Below are positions 1 through 12,179 of a stretch of DNA of 64,000 bases, in pieces (position 1 is the first letter of the stretch; every line of letters starts with the position of its first letter). This DNA comes from Auriscalpium vulgare (taxonomy: Eukaryota; Basidiomycota; Agaricomycetes; Russulales; Auriscalpiaceae): assembly GCA_019915015.1 (NCBI GenBank), contig JAHBBC010000007.1, forward strand, positions 1,302,001-1,366,000, in the 5' to 3' direction. Made by a program: the position numbers and the translations under genes. Below the pieces are notes generated by a model. It did no database searches and was not told the origin of the DNA. It saw nothing but the letters and a program-made list of their open reading frames with translations.

Positions 1-69
1 CAATCCCTCAATCGCGCTCACTGCAACCCATACCTTTATTCCCCCCACCGCCTCCTTCATTTAATCATA

Positions 70-705
70 ATGCAGTTCTTCATCTCCGCCCTTGTCGCCC
101 TCTCCATCGCCTTCTCTGCGTCGGCGGCCGCCATCAACAAGCGCTGCGTTACCCCAAAGCCTACCGCTATTGCCTCTGCCTCTGCTCCTGTGTCCAATGT
201 CCAGCAAGCCGGAAGCTTCCTAGCCGGCACTCAGACTGGACAAGGTATGCGCACAATCTCAAATCTCTCTCCGCATTTTACCCAACAAACTTCCAGGTAC
301 CTGGTACGCAACCGGCCTCGGTGCCTGCGGGGTCACCAACACCGACTCGGACTTTATTGCCGCTGTCTCACATGTTCTTTTTGATGAGTACCCGTAAGCA
401 CACTACAACTGACGTTGTTCGTTCTGTTCTGACTTCATATGAAGTGGCTACAGTGGCGGCAACCCTAACAACAATCCCGTCTGCGGTCGCCAAATCAATG
501 CCAATTGTAAGCTTACTCCCGTACTTGCCAGAACCACACGAGCTCACATATGCCTCCAGACCAAGGCAAGAAAGTGACCGTTGCCGTCACCGATCGCTGC
601 GCGGCCTGCGCAGAGACCGATCTTGACTTCTCCCCTGCCGCCTTCAAGGAGCTCGCGGACCCCTCCGTCGGCCGCCTCTCCGGCATGACCTGGACCTGGG
701 CCTGA
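70..705 (+). CDS. Secreted double-psi beta-barrel (RlpA/expansin-like) protein
   Basis: A small secreted protein in four exons. The first exon begins with a hydrophobic signal peptide (MQFFISALVALSIAFSASA) followed by a Lys-Arg pair that suits Kex2 processing. Exon 2 holds the GTWY and LGACGV motifs, exon 3 a VCGRQINAN-like segment, and exon 4 the VTVAVTDRCAACAETDLDFSP motif; GTWY, the central Cys-Gly and VTDRC..C are the hallmarks of the RlpA-like/barwin double-psi barrel. Splicing at 245, 391 and 509 (donors) gives one frame to the TGA at 703. Family members in fungi are extracellular, often expressed during plant or wood contact, and bind or loosen polysaccharide; enzyme activity is usually unproven. 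The catalytic aspartates of GH45 enzymes are not evident, so a non-catalytic wall-active role is inferred. Confidence 0.85.
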
Positions 706-1271
706 GGCCTGAGGTCCTCCATATATCCTGGATTTGCGCTATGTTCGCTTTTACTTATATGTTATTTGTGTTTTATTTTTGGCTCGGTCTACCTCGTTCG
801 CGCTTTCGCTTTCTCTTTCGCCTGCGAAGAGCGAGGGGGCAGACGGGATACTATCTCATTTACTGACATATGCTTTGCTCTATTCGTTCGACCATTCAAT
901 CGGTTCTGTCCATGGCGATGGCCACTATATCTATATTACTGTTGTATTTGTGGTTAACTTGCATGTAGAATACTGTCTCCACGAGACGACATCATCATTA
1001 TTTGTAGACGATAAGAGTCATCGATCCCGTTTGTGACGTCTTTTGCGCACGATCTACAGTCCGTGCCAGCTCTGGACACATTTACTCCGGATCCGTACGC
1101 GCGCAAGATCAAGCGAGGAAGCGAGGGAGCTCTCGGGGCATTCTCCGCTTCAAAGTGACGTAGACCATGATAAATTAAGATGCTAATGGGAACGGGTATA
1201 ATGTAAAAGATCCAAGACTTGGCAGATATCGTTGAGGAGCGGCTATGGATATGGGGTCAATGAGTGTCCCA
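706..1271. other. Intergenic region, no gene seen
   Basis: Space between the end of the secreted protein gene and the end of the convergent golgin gene. The short open frames here lack splice logic, homology or coding bias. It presumably holds the two 3' UTRs. Confidence 0.5.
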
Positions 1272-4200
1272 TCAGACTTTGGCTATCAGTCGACGTGTTT
1301 CTTGCGGTGTGAAATGCAATATGATGGACAGGACTCGGACGAGATTAGGCTTAAGGATGCGATTAGAGAAGTGAATGCAAACATGATCAAGACTAACCCT
1401 CATTTCCTTGTGTTCCAAGAACTGCAAAATGACGTTTCGGAGGTACTCCAGATTCACCTCCTCATCATTACCAGATGGAGCAGGTGACCCTGGAAGGGGC
1501 GAGTTCACACGCGAGGAGGGAGAGGATGTTACCTGCGATACTGGCGCAGGGCTGTCTGGAATGCCGTCCTGACGAGCAGCGCTCCAGTAGCCGATTCCCG
1601 GGTTGCGCTGGCGCTCAAGGAGTGCGGCAGAGGACTGCACCTTCCGCAGTTCGTCACGCAGCGTCTGTATCAACGGATCAGAAGAGTAACTACATAATCC
1701 TGCGCGACGCAATACCTTGTTTTGTGCTCGGGCTTGCAATTCGCGAGCCTTCGCTTCCTCGACTTGCTGCTCTAAAGCAGAGATCTTCTCGCTGAAATCA
1801 GAGCGTTGAAGCTTTACGGTATCCTAAGCAACCTCTTGAGTCATCTGCCGAGATCGAGCAGGAGAGGGAGTCACCTCGACATCTGCCAGCCGCTCGTGCT
1901 GGATCTCCAGCTGTGACAGCTGGTTACGATATGAACGAGCTTCAACTTTCAAACGCTCGATGTCCCGTTTCAACTCGTTGACAACGGTGTCGTTGTCTTG
2001 CTGATCTTGGACGGTAGAGTCAACAGCCCGCTTCCACTTCTCTGCTTCTTGGACCTTCTCGGCGAGCTTGCGGCTCCATTCCGCCTCTACTCCAGTGCGC
2101 TCAGCTTCTACGGCCGCCAATTTGCGTCTCGCCTCCGACAGCTTCGCTTCGTAACGAGCTTCAGCCGCAGAGAGAAGTCGCGCGACGTCCTCAGCGGAGT
2201 TTGAGGGCTCGCGCACCTTCACATGCTGTTCGAGTTCCTGTCGAGCATCGGCGAGCTCCTCGTTGAGAAGGGCGATGCGATTCGCACTGTCCCGTATCTG
2301 GAAATCAAATTCGGCGTCTCGGCTCCGTAAGACCTCCAGCAAGGACTGCGAGGATTCGACTTCCGCTTGGCGAAGCTGAACTTGGTCGAAGAGACTATCC
2401 TTTTCCGCCGAGAGAGTCTGGATGGCGTTCTCCAGGACGCTGATGCGAGTCGATGCTGTGGATAGTGCTTGATCGAAAGAAGACTGGCATTCCGTCAGGA
2501 TGCGTCGACACTGTCACACAAATGACACGGGTGCATACCTTGCTAGTGATAGCTTCCAGCTCAACTTGCGCCTTCAGCGCTGCGAAGTCCCGCTCATAGC
2601 GCTCCTTCAGCGCAGTTAAATCGCGATCGCTTTGAGCGCGTACGCCTGCCACAGCAGCGTCCTTTTCGACCTTGATTTTGTCGATCTCAGCCTGTAGATT
2701 GGCGCGCTCGACCTTGTCCTTGTCCCGTTCCGCCTTTTCGCGGTCCTTCAACGTAGCGGCGTCCTTCACCGCATCGTCTCGCTCCTTCTCCGCCTTGACA
2801 AGCTTTTGTCTGACAGTCTTCAGGAGACTGACAGCTTTGTTACGCTTCTCCTCTTCGTCCTTGACGGAGTTCTTCAAACGCTCCACTTCCGTTTGCGCTT
2901 TCTCGAGGTCGGCCTTGTACCGTGCAACCTCCTCCTGCAGGTGAGAGGAGGAGCCGATGCCTGCATTGACAAGCGCCTCCGACTCCTCCAATTGCTTTCG
3001 AAGTTGATCGATCAAGTCGGACTGTGATCGAGATTCAAGGTGGTGCGTTTCTCGCAATTCCTCGATGCGCTCATCCTGCCCTGTGTAATCTCAGATGCGG
3101 ATAAATGATCGTGCATGAAGTAAAACATACTAGTCAACTTTCCATTCAGACGCTTGACCTCGTCCTGGGCAATCTATGCCAGGAAAGCTCACGTCGGCGG
3201 TGAGGAAGGCTCAGACAAGACGCACGTACCTCCGCCTTGAGCTGAGTGCTTTCAATGAAATCCTTGAGACCGTCAGCGTCCCGCCAACTTTGGACGGGGG
3301 TCATTTCCTGGAGGATTTTGTCCGCTGCCATTCTCTCGGCCTGCAATTGTTTGAACGAAGCAGAGACATCTGTCAAAAGTTAGTAGCTGATATGTGCAGG
3401 ATTATACTGGAATCAGATTGACCGGAGAAACGCTGCTCTACGAGCTTCAACCGCGCCCGCACAGCCTCTACGTCGTGGTCTGATTCATCCGCAGTTGAGG
3501 GCGCAGCCACGAACGGCACATGCGGTTGTGCGTCGGGTGCAGGGGTAACCATTGGCTTTGGAGTGTCTTCAACGATATGGACTTCGCCAGAAACTGCCTG
3601 CTCGTGCGCTGTAGCAAATTCGCCACCCGCCTCTACCAGGACCTGTTCGCGCTGCTGTTCCACCTCCTCGTTCTGTCCAACCACAGCTTCGAGATGCGGT
3701 ACTTCTTGTATCACGGCGAGCGCGGGAGGCATTGGCTCAGGTGACGGGGACTTGGGAAGTGGGACGTCCGCGCCTTCAGGACGCTCCTCCAGCTGCGCCT
3801 CCTCGGCCAATGGAAGTCCCGGCATCTTTGCCGGCGACAGAGAAAGTGGGTGCGAGAATGGATTATGGTGATTCATAAGGCCATCCAATGGCGGAGGAGA
3901 TGCTGGGAGAGGAATGGTGGAGGGAGACAGTGGGTGCTCCATTGCAGTAGGGACTGAGTTGGACGGCTGCGGCTGGACTGACACTGGAGGAGTTGGATCT
4001 GGAGAAGGGGATGCTCTGGCAGAAGTGTCCGGGGTTGTGCCATTGGAGGCCTCTCCGATAGCAAAGGACGCACGCAGTCTGTCCTCCAGCCTACGTTTCG
4101 CGGGTTTGTCTGAACCTCCACTGGTCGAGGCCGGTGTATTATCCAAGTCTGTCACCGGGCTGCCAGAGCGCTGGGCAGCCAACGACTTCCGAAGATTCTC

Positions 4201-4353
4201 TGCTATGGAGCCCGAGTCGCGCAGGCTGCTACTGTCGAGGGAGACAGAGCGCGAGAGAAGCTCATCCGTTCGGTCGTGTCCGGGCACGTCCTGAGACGAC
4301 CGCCTTGGTGGTTGCGCGAGGCCTTCGATGACGTGACGAAACTGAGAAAACAT
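1272..4353 (-). CDS. IMH1: GRIP-domain golgin (Imh1-like)
   Basis: A trans-Golgi coiled-coil tether. The N-terminus MFSQFRHVIEGLAQP is the usual start of fungal Imh1 homologues and decides the start at 4353, although the frame stays open upstream. A Ser/Pro-rich segment is followed by several hundred residues of heptad-rich coiled coil rich in Glu, Lys and Arg (exons between about 3420 and 1700). The C-terminus EEVNLEYLRNVILQFLEHKEMR, split by an intron from PNLVRVLSIILHFTPQETRRL, is a GRIP domain, which binds Arl1-GTP on the trans-Golgi. At least seven short introns are needed; two of 51 nt (1824-1874, and about 1650-1700) would otherwise read as stop or insert. Known role of the family: vesicle capture and endosome-to-Golgi recycling. 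Exact exon ends in the coiled coil were not all checked. Confidence 0.85.
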
Positions 4354-4954
4354 CCCCGCCTTTGAGGAAAGTGTGGACAGGGAAGTGTCAGAGAGATATA
4401 GACGCGTTGAAGATGTTAAGTTGAAGGGCACCAGTGCTGCGCCAGCGTCGCTTGCTGTGTGAGCGTCTAAACTGCGCCGCGGTAGTGGGCCGTCGCTTGC
4501 GCCAGTGACAACCGTTGATACATCTTGCATACATAGGTAAAGATATAACATGTTCAAGTTAGAGGGAGAAGTAGTGAGATAAAAAATAAATAAAAGATAT
4601 TTGCGAAGCTGTGCGGCGACGGGGTCGTGAGCGAAAAGGTAGAAATACAGTAAAATGCGAAGATGGATCACGATGCAGAAAGGAAAAAAAGTTACAAAGT
4701 ACTCGTCCGTGGTAAAACAGCCCTGACGGAAAAGCTAAGAGGCTTGATGAGCAGCGTCCTAAGTGCTCGTGGCTGTCTGAAATGGTCTGGCCATGACACG
4801 GGATGCGTCGGCGACGAGGACCACCTGCCTCGCGAGCCGCATGAGCGGGAGGGAATCCGCGAGGAGCTTGGACTGATGATCGGCCGTCTGGGTTTGATGA
4901 AATCCAGAGAGCCTAATTACAACTCTTGGGACGATGTCGACGACAATCCCGTAC

Positions 4955-6077
4955 TCAGTGTACGATACGGTCCGGGGACACTTCGTCGATGAGCCGATTT
5001 GACACGTGAACAGATATTTGGTGTTGGACGTTCTCGACTGACTGCCAGCCCGTGCTCCGGAAGACGTGGTGGGGCTTTGTGTGGTGAATGGGGGAGTCCC
5101 ACCCCGCAGAGGCTGTAGTGTACGCGTCCTCGTATTTGTCCCATGGATGAGAGTCGTACGGTTCCTCGTCGAGATCATTGCAGCTGGGAGAGGTGTCGCT
5201 AGGGGCAGGGACGAGGGTACTGGGGAATCTGGAGGCCCGCATGATGATAGGGATAGGGCCATAAGCCAGGGGCTGAGGAGGCGACGCAACACGGCCTGCG
5301 CGCGTTGCACACAACGGAGAATAGTTTGGTGGTTGGACGCAGCGCTTGCGAGGGGTATGAATGAACTCTTCTTCTACCAGCCTTCCTCCAGGACGGACGC
5401 TCATTCGCGAAGGAGTCTGCATTGGGATCGGAGCCAGCAGTGACTTTGCCTTTGCTCGAACAGAAGAAGGGAGATGAGTGACTCGGCAGCGTTTCTTCGA
5501 AGCATGACGGGCGTCCTCAGAGTGTGGATCTGCGAGGTCGATCGGTCAAAGACTGGCCATCCACAATTGAAAATGACTTACCAGGGTCAACATTCTCGAA
5601 TAAGCCAGCGACCATTGCTTGTAGACACGTAACGATGGGGTCCATAAGCCCCGGCGCGTAATGAACACCGTCCACGGGTTGCATATATTGAGTTCGGTAC
5701 CAGATACGCAGGTGCTCCATTGGCCGGCGCATTGGCTTCGAGACGAAGTCATGCGCGACGGATGCGGTGGGGATACTGAGGAAGAGTAACAGACACGCAT
5801 AAAACGTGCTGAACCCGTGTGACTGGCTTGTCCGTTCGGCGGGCTTGAGTAACCATTGATCATCGAACTGGTAGTATAGGTCGTCGTCGTGGGCGGCTAG
5901 GTTGTGCTGGGCGTTGTGCTGGGGCAAAGATGTAGTGGAGATATGCCAAAGCGGCACAGAGAGCATGCCCAAGAAGATAAGATGAGGTAAGAGCAAAAAT
6001 ATTAGCTGGATAGCAGCTATTCCGTGGCCGAAGACCCGAACTTCGAGAGAAGGTGATTCATGCGAAGCGGACCGCAT
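4955..6077 (-). CDS. Unrecognised protein with two hydrophobic segments
   Basis: Two exons join across a 52-nt intron (about 5532-5583) to give one frame. The first part has a hydrophobic stretch (IQLIFLLLPHLIFLGMLSV, about residues 20-40) and a second weaker one (FYACLLLFLSIPTASVAHDF), with a His/Asp-rich stretch between. The rest is polar, rich in Pro, Ser and Arg, with acidic patches (DLDEEPYDSHPWDKYEDAY) near the end. I do not recognise the family. The start at 6077 is the first ATG in frame (MRSASHESPS). It could be a membrane-anchored or secretory-pathway protein; no catalytic motif is visible. Confidence 0.55.
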
Positions 6078-6532
6078 CGGAGCTTTTCTGGGGGCCAAGG
6101 GTGAAGCAAAGGTGAGCGACAGACACAATCGAGCAGAAGACAAATATATAACCAGCAGACAATGCCTCAGTGTTGACAGCGCATTGATGTATCGCTTTGA
6201 CTGTCAGAGGGAGCAAAGCGCGTTCAACGCGTCGAGCGCTTTGAGAACAAAGCTCTGCTTCCTCGGGTAAGGCGCGCCACGTCAAAGCGGACAGGTGGCT
6301 AGTTTTTCAAGCTGCAGTCGATGTAGCTCTCCCTGAGGTGCTTGGGCCATGACCGTGGTATATTATGCGCTGCGTGGGGGAAGATGGGGCAATGCGTCGG
6401 GCAAAGTGACGCGTCAAACATCGGGCGCTCCCGAAGGTCCAAGCCATGCAGCACCTCGTGGACGCCAGCATTATGACAACGGTGATAGCAAAGCAGTATG
6501 AAATAGGCACAGACCGACTATTCGAAATGCGG
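6078..6532. other. Intergenic region, no gene seen
   Basis: Lies between the start of the unrecognised membrane protein and the 3' end of PEX14. Open frames here are short and have no recognisable product. It probably contains the promoter of the membrane protein gene. Confidence 0.45.
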
Positions 6533-7687
6533 CTATGATGCCTTTTCTGTCTCGTCTGACTCTACTTCTTTGGCCTTCCCATTTGTGAGCGCCGCGGCAA
6601 TTGGAGGCGGAGTGAATGATGTCGAGGGTGACGGAGAAACAGGTCCAGTTCCAGGTGAAGGGAACGGCAGTGTAGGAACAGCAGTAGAAGAAGACCCAGC
6701 TAATTGCCAGGCAGGGATGGAAGGGCGATGTGAAAAGCTGGGAAGGGAAGGAGTCGTCGCGTTTGAGAGTGTTGGCCCTCGGCTTAAGAGGAGGGCCTTC
6801 AGCGACTTGAGCTCCTGTTGCAGCTCTGCAAGCGACTGAGCTTGAACTTCTTTGTTCTTGTCAATCATCTTGAAGGCAAGGTAGTCAATGGTATGCGACT
6901 GGAGGTCAATTAGCACATGATCTACCTTCGGCAGCATGTCCCGAATGTTGTTGACCTCTTCTCGAATCTCCCGCATTTCGTCTCTGGCCTTGATCTCTCC
7001 GTCTCGCATCTGTTGTACCGCTGCGTCCACATCGGCAGTGGCTTTGTCAACCTTTTCCTGTTGGGCCACGACTGCAGTCTTCACCGCGGCGGTCTCGGCT
7101 TGAATATCTCTCAATATTGCTTCCGCTGCATCAAATTGAGCGGTAAGAGCATCACGGTCGGCTTCATATGCGGTAGTGCTGGGTGGTTGGAGGTGGGGAA
7201 GGAGATATTTCTAAACACGTGAAGCGTCCGGTAAAGCCTTCGTGCGGGGATAACGAAGTGCATACCTTTGCGAGGGCTACAGCACCGTAGACGACGGTGC
7301 CCGACACAACCGCGGTAATCTAAGAGGCATGAGGAAGGCCGTGGGGATGTACGTGGAAGATGCGCTCACAAAGTAATCTCTCCAATCCCATTCGTTAGAC
7401 TGTGGGGCATAAGGGTGAGGCCCGTAGACAGGCCCATAGGCAGGCTGATAGGTCGATGCTTGTGCTGTTGAAGTGTATGCCGCAGCTTGCCGCATGGCGT
7501 CTTCAATCTCTGGGCCCGTCAAGCCTTTCGCCTCTAGGAACTGTATGCGTTGAGCAAACGGAGAGCCCTGGGCCTAACAAGCCAGGCTGTCAGCACAAGG
7601 ATTCCGTAGCAAACGAAGGCAGACCTTTGGGTCTGTCAGAAAGGAGACCGCATTACGTATCAAGTCGAGTCTGTCCGTGGTGGACAT
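6533..7687 (-). CDS. PEX14: Peroxisomal membrane protein Pex14
   Basis: Docking subunit of the peroxisomal import machinery, which binds the Pex5 receptor and Pex13. The N-terminal exon MSTTDRLDLIRNAVSFLTDP and the next (AQGSPFAQRIQFLEAKGLTG) form the conserved three-helix Pex14 domain that binds Wxxx(F/Y) motifs. A short hydrophobic segment around the exon at 7277-7320 is the likely membrane anchor. It is followed by a coiled coil (IQAETAAVKTAVVAQQEK onward) and a Pro/Ser-rich, acidic tail. At least four short introns are needed. The start at 7687 gives the usual short N-terminus. The next gene, TUF1, starts 164 bp away on the opposite strand, so the two share a promoter region. Confidence 0.9.
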
Positions 7688-7851
7688 ATTGTGCTGGCTG
7701 TCGTGGTGGTGAGCAGTGCTATAAGAGACCCTAACCTAATCGCGTACTTCGCGTCGGGTCACACCGTCACCATTTTTCAGGCGCGCGAAACGGTTCCGTG
7801 TCGTTCTACCCAAAACCACCCAGTCGTGCATCCCTCTTCGTTGACGGAGAC

Positions 7852-9907
7852 ATGTTGCGGACACATTTGACTTCGCCTAGAGCGGTAGCGCGCAGGCTCT
7901 ACAGCTCAAATGGTGTGTAATACGCGTCTTCATACTGTTATGTGGGGTTGACGCTTCGGCGGTCTGCTTAGCTGTCTCTAGAGCATTCGCCAGCTCATGT
8001 CGGAGGGCGCCCTTGGCTGGGTCATCCCTCGGTGCTCCTGTTTCGAAGACGAGCTCTCGCTTGGGTATGCTTCCCGTGCTTGTTGTCCTGCCGCCGCTGA
8101 GCTGTCAATCAGCCCCTGTGCGAGGCTATGCGGAGGCTACCAAGTTCTCCCGTGCAAAGCCGCACATGAACATTGGAACTATTGGTGAGTCATGGCTGTT
8201 GTTTCGCCACAGTTTATCCCGTCCTGATCGTGACCTTAAGGTCACGTCGACCACGGCAAGACCACCTTGACCGCCGCTATCACCAAAGTCCTTTCCACCA
8301 AGGGCGGAGCGAAGTTCACTGACTACGCTCAAATTGACAAAGCTCCCGAAGAGAAAGCGCGTGGTATCACCATCAACTCTGCCCACGTCGAGTATGAGAC
8401 GGACAACCGCCACTACGGCCATATAGACTGTCCCGGCCACGCTGACTGTGAGTCGTTCCTACCATGCCTTCTGCATGAGCTCACCGCTAGTCAGACATCA
8501 AGAACATGATTACCGGAGCCGCGCAGATGGATGGAGCCATCATCGTCGTTTCCGCGACCGACGGTCAAATGCCTCAAACCCGCGAACATCTTCTGCTTGC
8601 GCGTCAAGTCGGCATCAAGAAGCTTGTCGTCTTCATTAACAAGGTGGACCAGATTTCGGATCCTGAAATGCTGGAGCTCGTCGATATGGAAATGCGTGAC
8701 TTGCTCTCGACCTACAACTTCGACGGCGACAACACCCCGATTGTTATGGGCTCGGCGCTTGCTGCCCTTAATGGGGCCGATCCTGAGCGCGGCGAAAAGA
8801 AGATCGAGGAACTTGTGAAGGCTTGTGATGAGTGGCTTGAGCTCCCTCCTCGTTCGTCGCCTATCATCTTCAGTCGTCGTCGTCATCTCACAGTGAGTAT
8901 CCCCAGGTGACCTCGAGAAGCCATTCCTCATGCCTGTAGAAGGTATGGATCGCGAGAGCTTCTCGCGCAGTCATTCTCACTGCATCGCACAGACGTCTTC
9001 TCTATCTCTGGCCGTGGAACTGTTGCTACTGGACGTGTCGAGCGCGGTACCGCTCTCAAGGGTGATGATGTCGAGATCGTTGGGCTTGGTGCTCATTTCA
9101 AGACGACGCTTACGGGCATCGGTGAGCCTCTTACTTGCTGCCGCTTAACTTTTTTTAACTGGTCAACAGAGATGTTCCACAAAGAGCTTGACCGCGTAAG
9201 AAGTTTGTTACCTGTCCGACCTTATATCTAACCATGTCTACAGGGCGAAGCCGGTGATAACATGGGTGCCCTTCTCCGTGGTGTGAAGCGGGAACAGCTC
9301 CGCCGTGGTCAGGTCATCATTGCTCCCGGCTCTATGAAGCCTGTCACGAAATTCCAGGCACAGATCTACGTACGTCTGTTGCCCCCCGACTTGAACTTGA
9401 TCTCATCATCGCCCACAGGTGCTGACGAAGGAGGAGGGTAAGTTGAGCCGGTAAAACATTAGCAAACCATCATTGAAATATGTAATGCTTGCAGGTGGCC
9501 GTTACACGCCTTTCATGGATAACTACCGCCCCCAGCTCTTCCTTCGCACTGCGGACATCACCGTTGGTCTGCACTGGCCCGAGGGTACCGCTGATGCTGC
9601 TGAGAAGATGGTAGGTATCCATTAGGTGAATCTGGGAACTGTATTTTGATCTTTTGCACAGGTTATGCCCGGCGATAACGTGGAATTAGTCTGCGAACTT
9701 GTCCACGACGTCGCTGCTGAGGTCGGCTCCCGGTACGTCTTGAACTCAAAATTTGCCCGCGGGCTCTGTCTAACGCGTCCTGATCAGGTTCACTCTACGC
9801 GAGGGCGGCAAGACTGGTAAGTGTCCCTTTCATTGGCGCCACGACAAATCTGACTTGGATTACACGTAGTCGGCACTGGAATCGTCACTAAAATTTTGTC
9901 GTCGTAG
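7852..9907 (+). CDS. TUF1: Mitochondrial elongation factor Tu
   Basis: GTPase that delivers aminoacyl-tRNA to mitochondrial ribosomes. The first exon [19 protein letters not shown] is a mitochondrial targeting sequence. The bacterial-type core follows: [17 protein letters not shown] (P-loop, just after an intron), [15 protein letters not shown] (switch I), DCPGHAD (switch II), NKVDQ (base recognition), then domains 2 and 3 including [13 protein letters not shown] and a C-terminus [11 protein letters not shown]. The gene is cut by about eleven introns, some exons being only a few codons long ([16 protein letters not shown]). Splice sites can be followed through to the TAG at 9905. It is distinct from the cytosolic eEF1A gene elsewhere in this window. 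Confidence 0.93.
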
Positions 9908-10395
9908 AAGGACTATCTCGGCGAGGCGAATGTTACGAGGCTATGACTAGAGTGGTCTTGTGCTATCTATTCGTACTTACATCCCCCCTCCATCGCCTAC
10001 TGACACATACCACGCATCACATCCCCCTTACATGTAACGCACAATGATAATATCTTCACCTTGCAGAAATGTTGGGACCAACCTGCGCGCATGTTTACTC
10101 AGGGAGCCAACTTGAACAACTTTTCGCAAAAAAAAAACGCCGGCGTTCGCAGCAGAATGCCATGAGATGTGTATATCGACGATGTGCAGGTGCGTTAGGC
10201 CGGCGCCGATTCGTATGGTGGTGTGGCCGCTACTTGATGTACTCTCAGCTTCCATCCACACATATGACCAGGGAGTCGCAGCTCATGCTCCAGCATAACT
10301 TGCAGCTAGCACCTTCAAACCACCTCTCAAATCATGCCTGAGTAGGCTTCCAGTCGGGACCATAGGAGGCTAGACGCGCTCTGAGACATGTAAAC
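9908..10395. other. Intergenic region, no gene seen
   Basis: Downstream of TUF1. A run of nine A residues lies near 10129. Open frames on both strands look like chance; no domain or splice pattern was found. Confidence 0.4.
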
Positions 10396-10402
10396 AATCT
10401 CA

Positions 10403-10737
10403 TTACAAAACATGAATCGCCGGCAGCTCCTGCTGTCCCGACTGGTGAGCACCCCGCGGCGGGGGCAGCGCCTCTATTGCGTTCTTCCCACGAGCGCCGC
10501 CACGTTTCCATTGATTCAGAGTACCATATATAAAGAAGGAACGCGGCGTATAAAGAAGGAACGCGGCGTATAACGAGTAGGCGGCGATGAAGAACGAGGC
10601 AATGACCCAGAGGATGAGCCACGGATTGGATGGGATTGACTGGTAGATCACGCGTCATCTGCTTGGGCGGCGATGGTGGGCGAGGGCAGAGGAGTGGCAG
10701 ACTGAAGTGCGCTGGTGATTGGGATGAGAGACTCCAT
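10403..10737 (-). CDS. Possible small single-pass membrane protein, frame uncertain
   Basis: The strand reads a plausible N-terminus (MESLIPITSALQSATPLP from 10737) and, in another frame, a strongly hydrophobic helix (SNPWLILWVIASFFIAAYSL) followed by a charged, Trp/Arg-rich tail. The two parts are not in one frame and I cannot find a normal-length intron that joins them. A perfect 20-bp tandem duplication (10531-10570) sits just after the helix and changes the downstream frame; without one copy the tail would read WYSESMETWRRSWEERNRG. So this is either a real gene with an odd structure, a broken gene or a sequence artefact. I do not recognise the family. Confidence 0.3.
10531..10570 (+). repeat. 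Perfect 20-bp tandem duplication
   Basis: Two head-to-tail copies of taaagaaggaacgcggcgta. The length is not a multiple of three, so it shifts the reading frame of the small membrane-protein ORF on the minus strand. Confidence 0.9.
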
Positions 10738-11237
10738 ATGATAAGATAACCTCCGACGCAGGTTTCCGCCTAGAAGATGACATAAGCCTCCGTACGGATT
10801 TGGGCGGGGTCATCGACCGCGAAAACACAGAGACTTGCCCTACTAACTGTACCCTTAGTCTTAATCTGACTCTTGCATGCTGTTCCTACATCTATTTTGT
10901 TGTCACGCAACAAATGAAAGGGCCTCCGGACCACGCCCTGAACGGTTTTGCGAGTGCGAGTCGGCTCGTCGCCTATGTGCCAAAACGCATGCATGACCCT
11001 CAAACACACTCGAAAGCTCGACAGTGAGATGCCTCCGTTCGGTCCAGTCCTCATGCTTCTCAGCATCTACCATGGGGCCACTGTTTCGCATTTTTCGCAT
11101 TTCTCGAATTTTCGAATTTTCGAATTTACACGCGCGGTTTCACACGTGTGGAAGACCTTTTCTGTAGCGCTGCTCGGTCTTTTATGTAAAGTCAGAAATC
11201 AAAACTTGCAGCAAGCCTGACCTGCTCTCTTGCACAC
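10738..11237. other. Intergenic region, no gene seen
   Basis: Upstream region of GCV3. Contains a short run of TTTTCG/TTTCGA-like repeats (about 11090-11127). No coding exon could be supported. Confidence 0.4.
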
Positions 11238-11970
11238 ATGTTTTCGTCTCTGCGCCAGGTTTCTCGTTCCACCAGTGCGCTGCGCTCTGCGCAGCGCTCG
11301 CTCCGTCCTGCGGTCTTTCTCCCTGGACGGACGCTCGTCAGTGTGTGCATTTCATCCTCCACCGCCACTTGGAAGGCTAACACGGAGCCATGCAGCCAAA
11401 AGGTACACTAAAGAGCACGAGGCTATCTCGTTCGATGACGAGACGGGCGTCGGCATTGTCTCCATCACGGACTTTGCGCAGACCAGTCTCGGGGATGTCG
11501 TCTTTGTGGAACTCCCAGAGGAAGGCAGCGCGGTTGAGCCTGGTCGTGAGTCCCGCCTCTCTCTGCGCTTCAACATTTTCCAACACCCTCTGCAGAATCA
11601 GTAGGTGCCGTGGAGAGTGTGAAGGCGGCATCAGACATCGTACGTACCGCTCCTACTCGCGATATTGCCCGAATGTCTGAGCCTCCCTTTCGTTGCAGTA
11701 TTCTCCTGTGTCCGGGGAGGTTGTCGCTATCAACGAGGAGCTCGGGAGCTCACCCTCTCTGTTGAACAAGTCCCCCGAAGAAAAGGGTATGCACACAGTA
11801 CATGTCCGCCCGTGTCAAGCTAACGGGCTTTAGGATGGCTTTTCAAAGTAAAACTGAGCAACCCGTCCGAGGTATGGGTATCGTCATTTGCAGTCCACCA
11901 GCCTCACACGCGATAACAGATTGACGGCCTCTTGACCGCAGAGCAGTACAAGGAGCACTGCGAGTCGTGA
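11238..11970 (+). CDS. GCV3: Glycine cleavage system H protein, mitochondrial
   Basis: Lipoate-carrying shuttle of the mitochondrial glycine decarboxylase complex. Exon 1 ([21 protein letters not shown]) is a mitochondrial presequence. The core follows: [38 protein letters not shown], then [13 protein letters not shown], where the Lys of ESVKA is the lipoylation site, and [27 protein letters not shown] and a short [13 protein letters not shown] tail. Five short introns are followed to the TGA at 11968. Length and motif order match the family. H protein is also a lipoyl donor for other mitochondrial enzymes in yeast (family knowledge). Confidence 0.93.
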
Positions 11971-12179
11971 ACGTAGTCCCTTCCAGACGATCGCACGAGA
12001 GCCTCAACTGCCCTTGCGCGTGAAGAACGCGTCTTCCTCGAGGCCGACCCCCGCTAGCACACACTGACTCAACTTAGACAATTATGTTAAACGTACAAAT
12101 ATTTGGGACGGCGCCACGGTTCATTTGCGGCATGATTCGTGCCAGGGAGGGAACGTGTGATGAACAAATTAGCGATGTG

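Noticed and set aside
1824..1874. In-frame TAG in the golgin coiled coil
   Set aside because: It is the 3' end (cttag) of a 51-nt intron with a tgactcaa branch; joining LADVE to DTVKLQ keeps the coiled coil.
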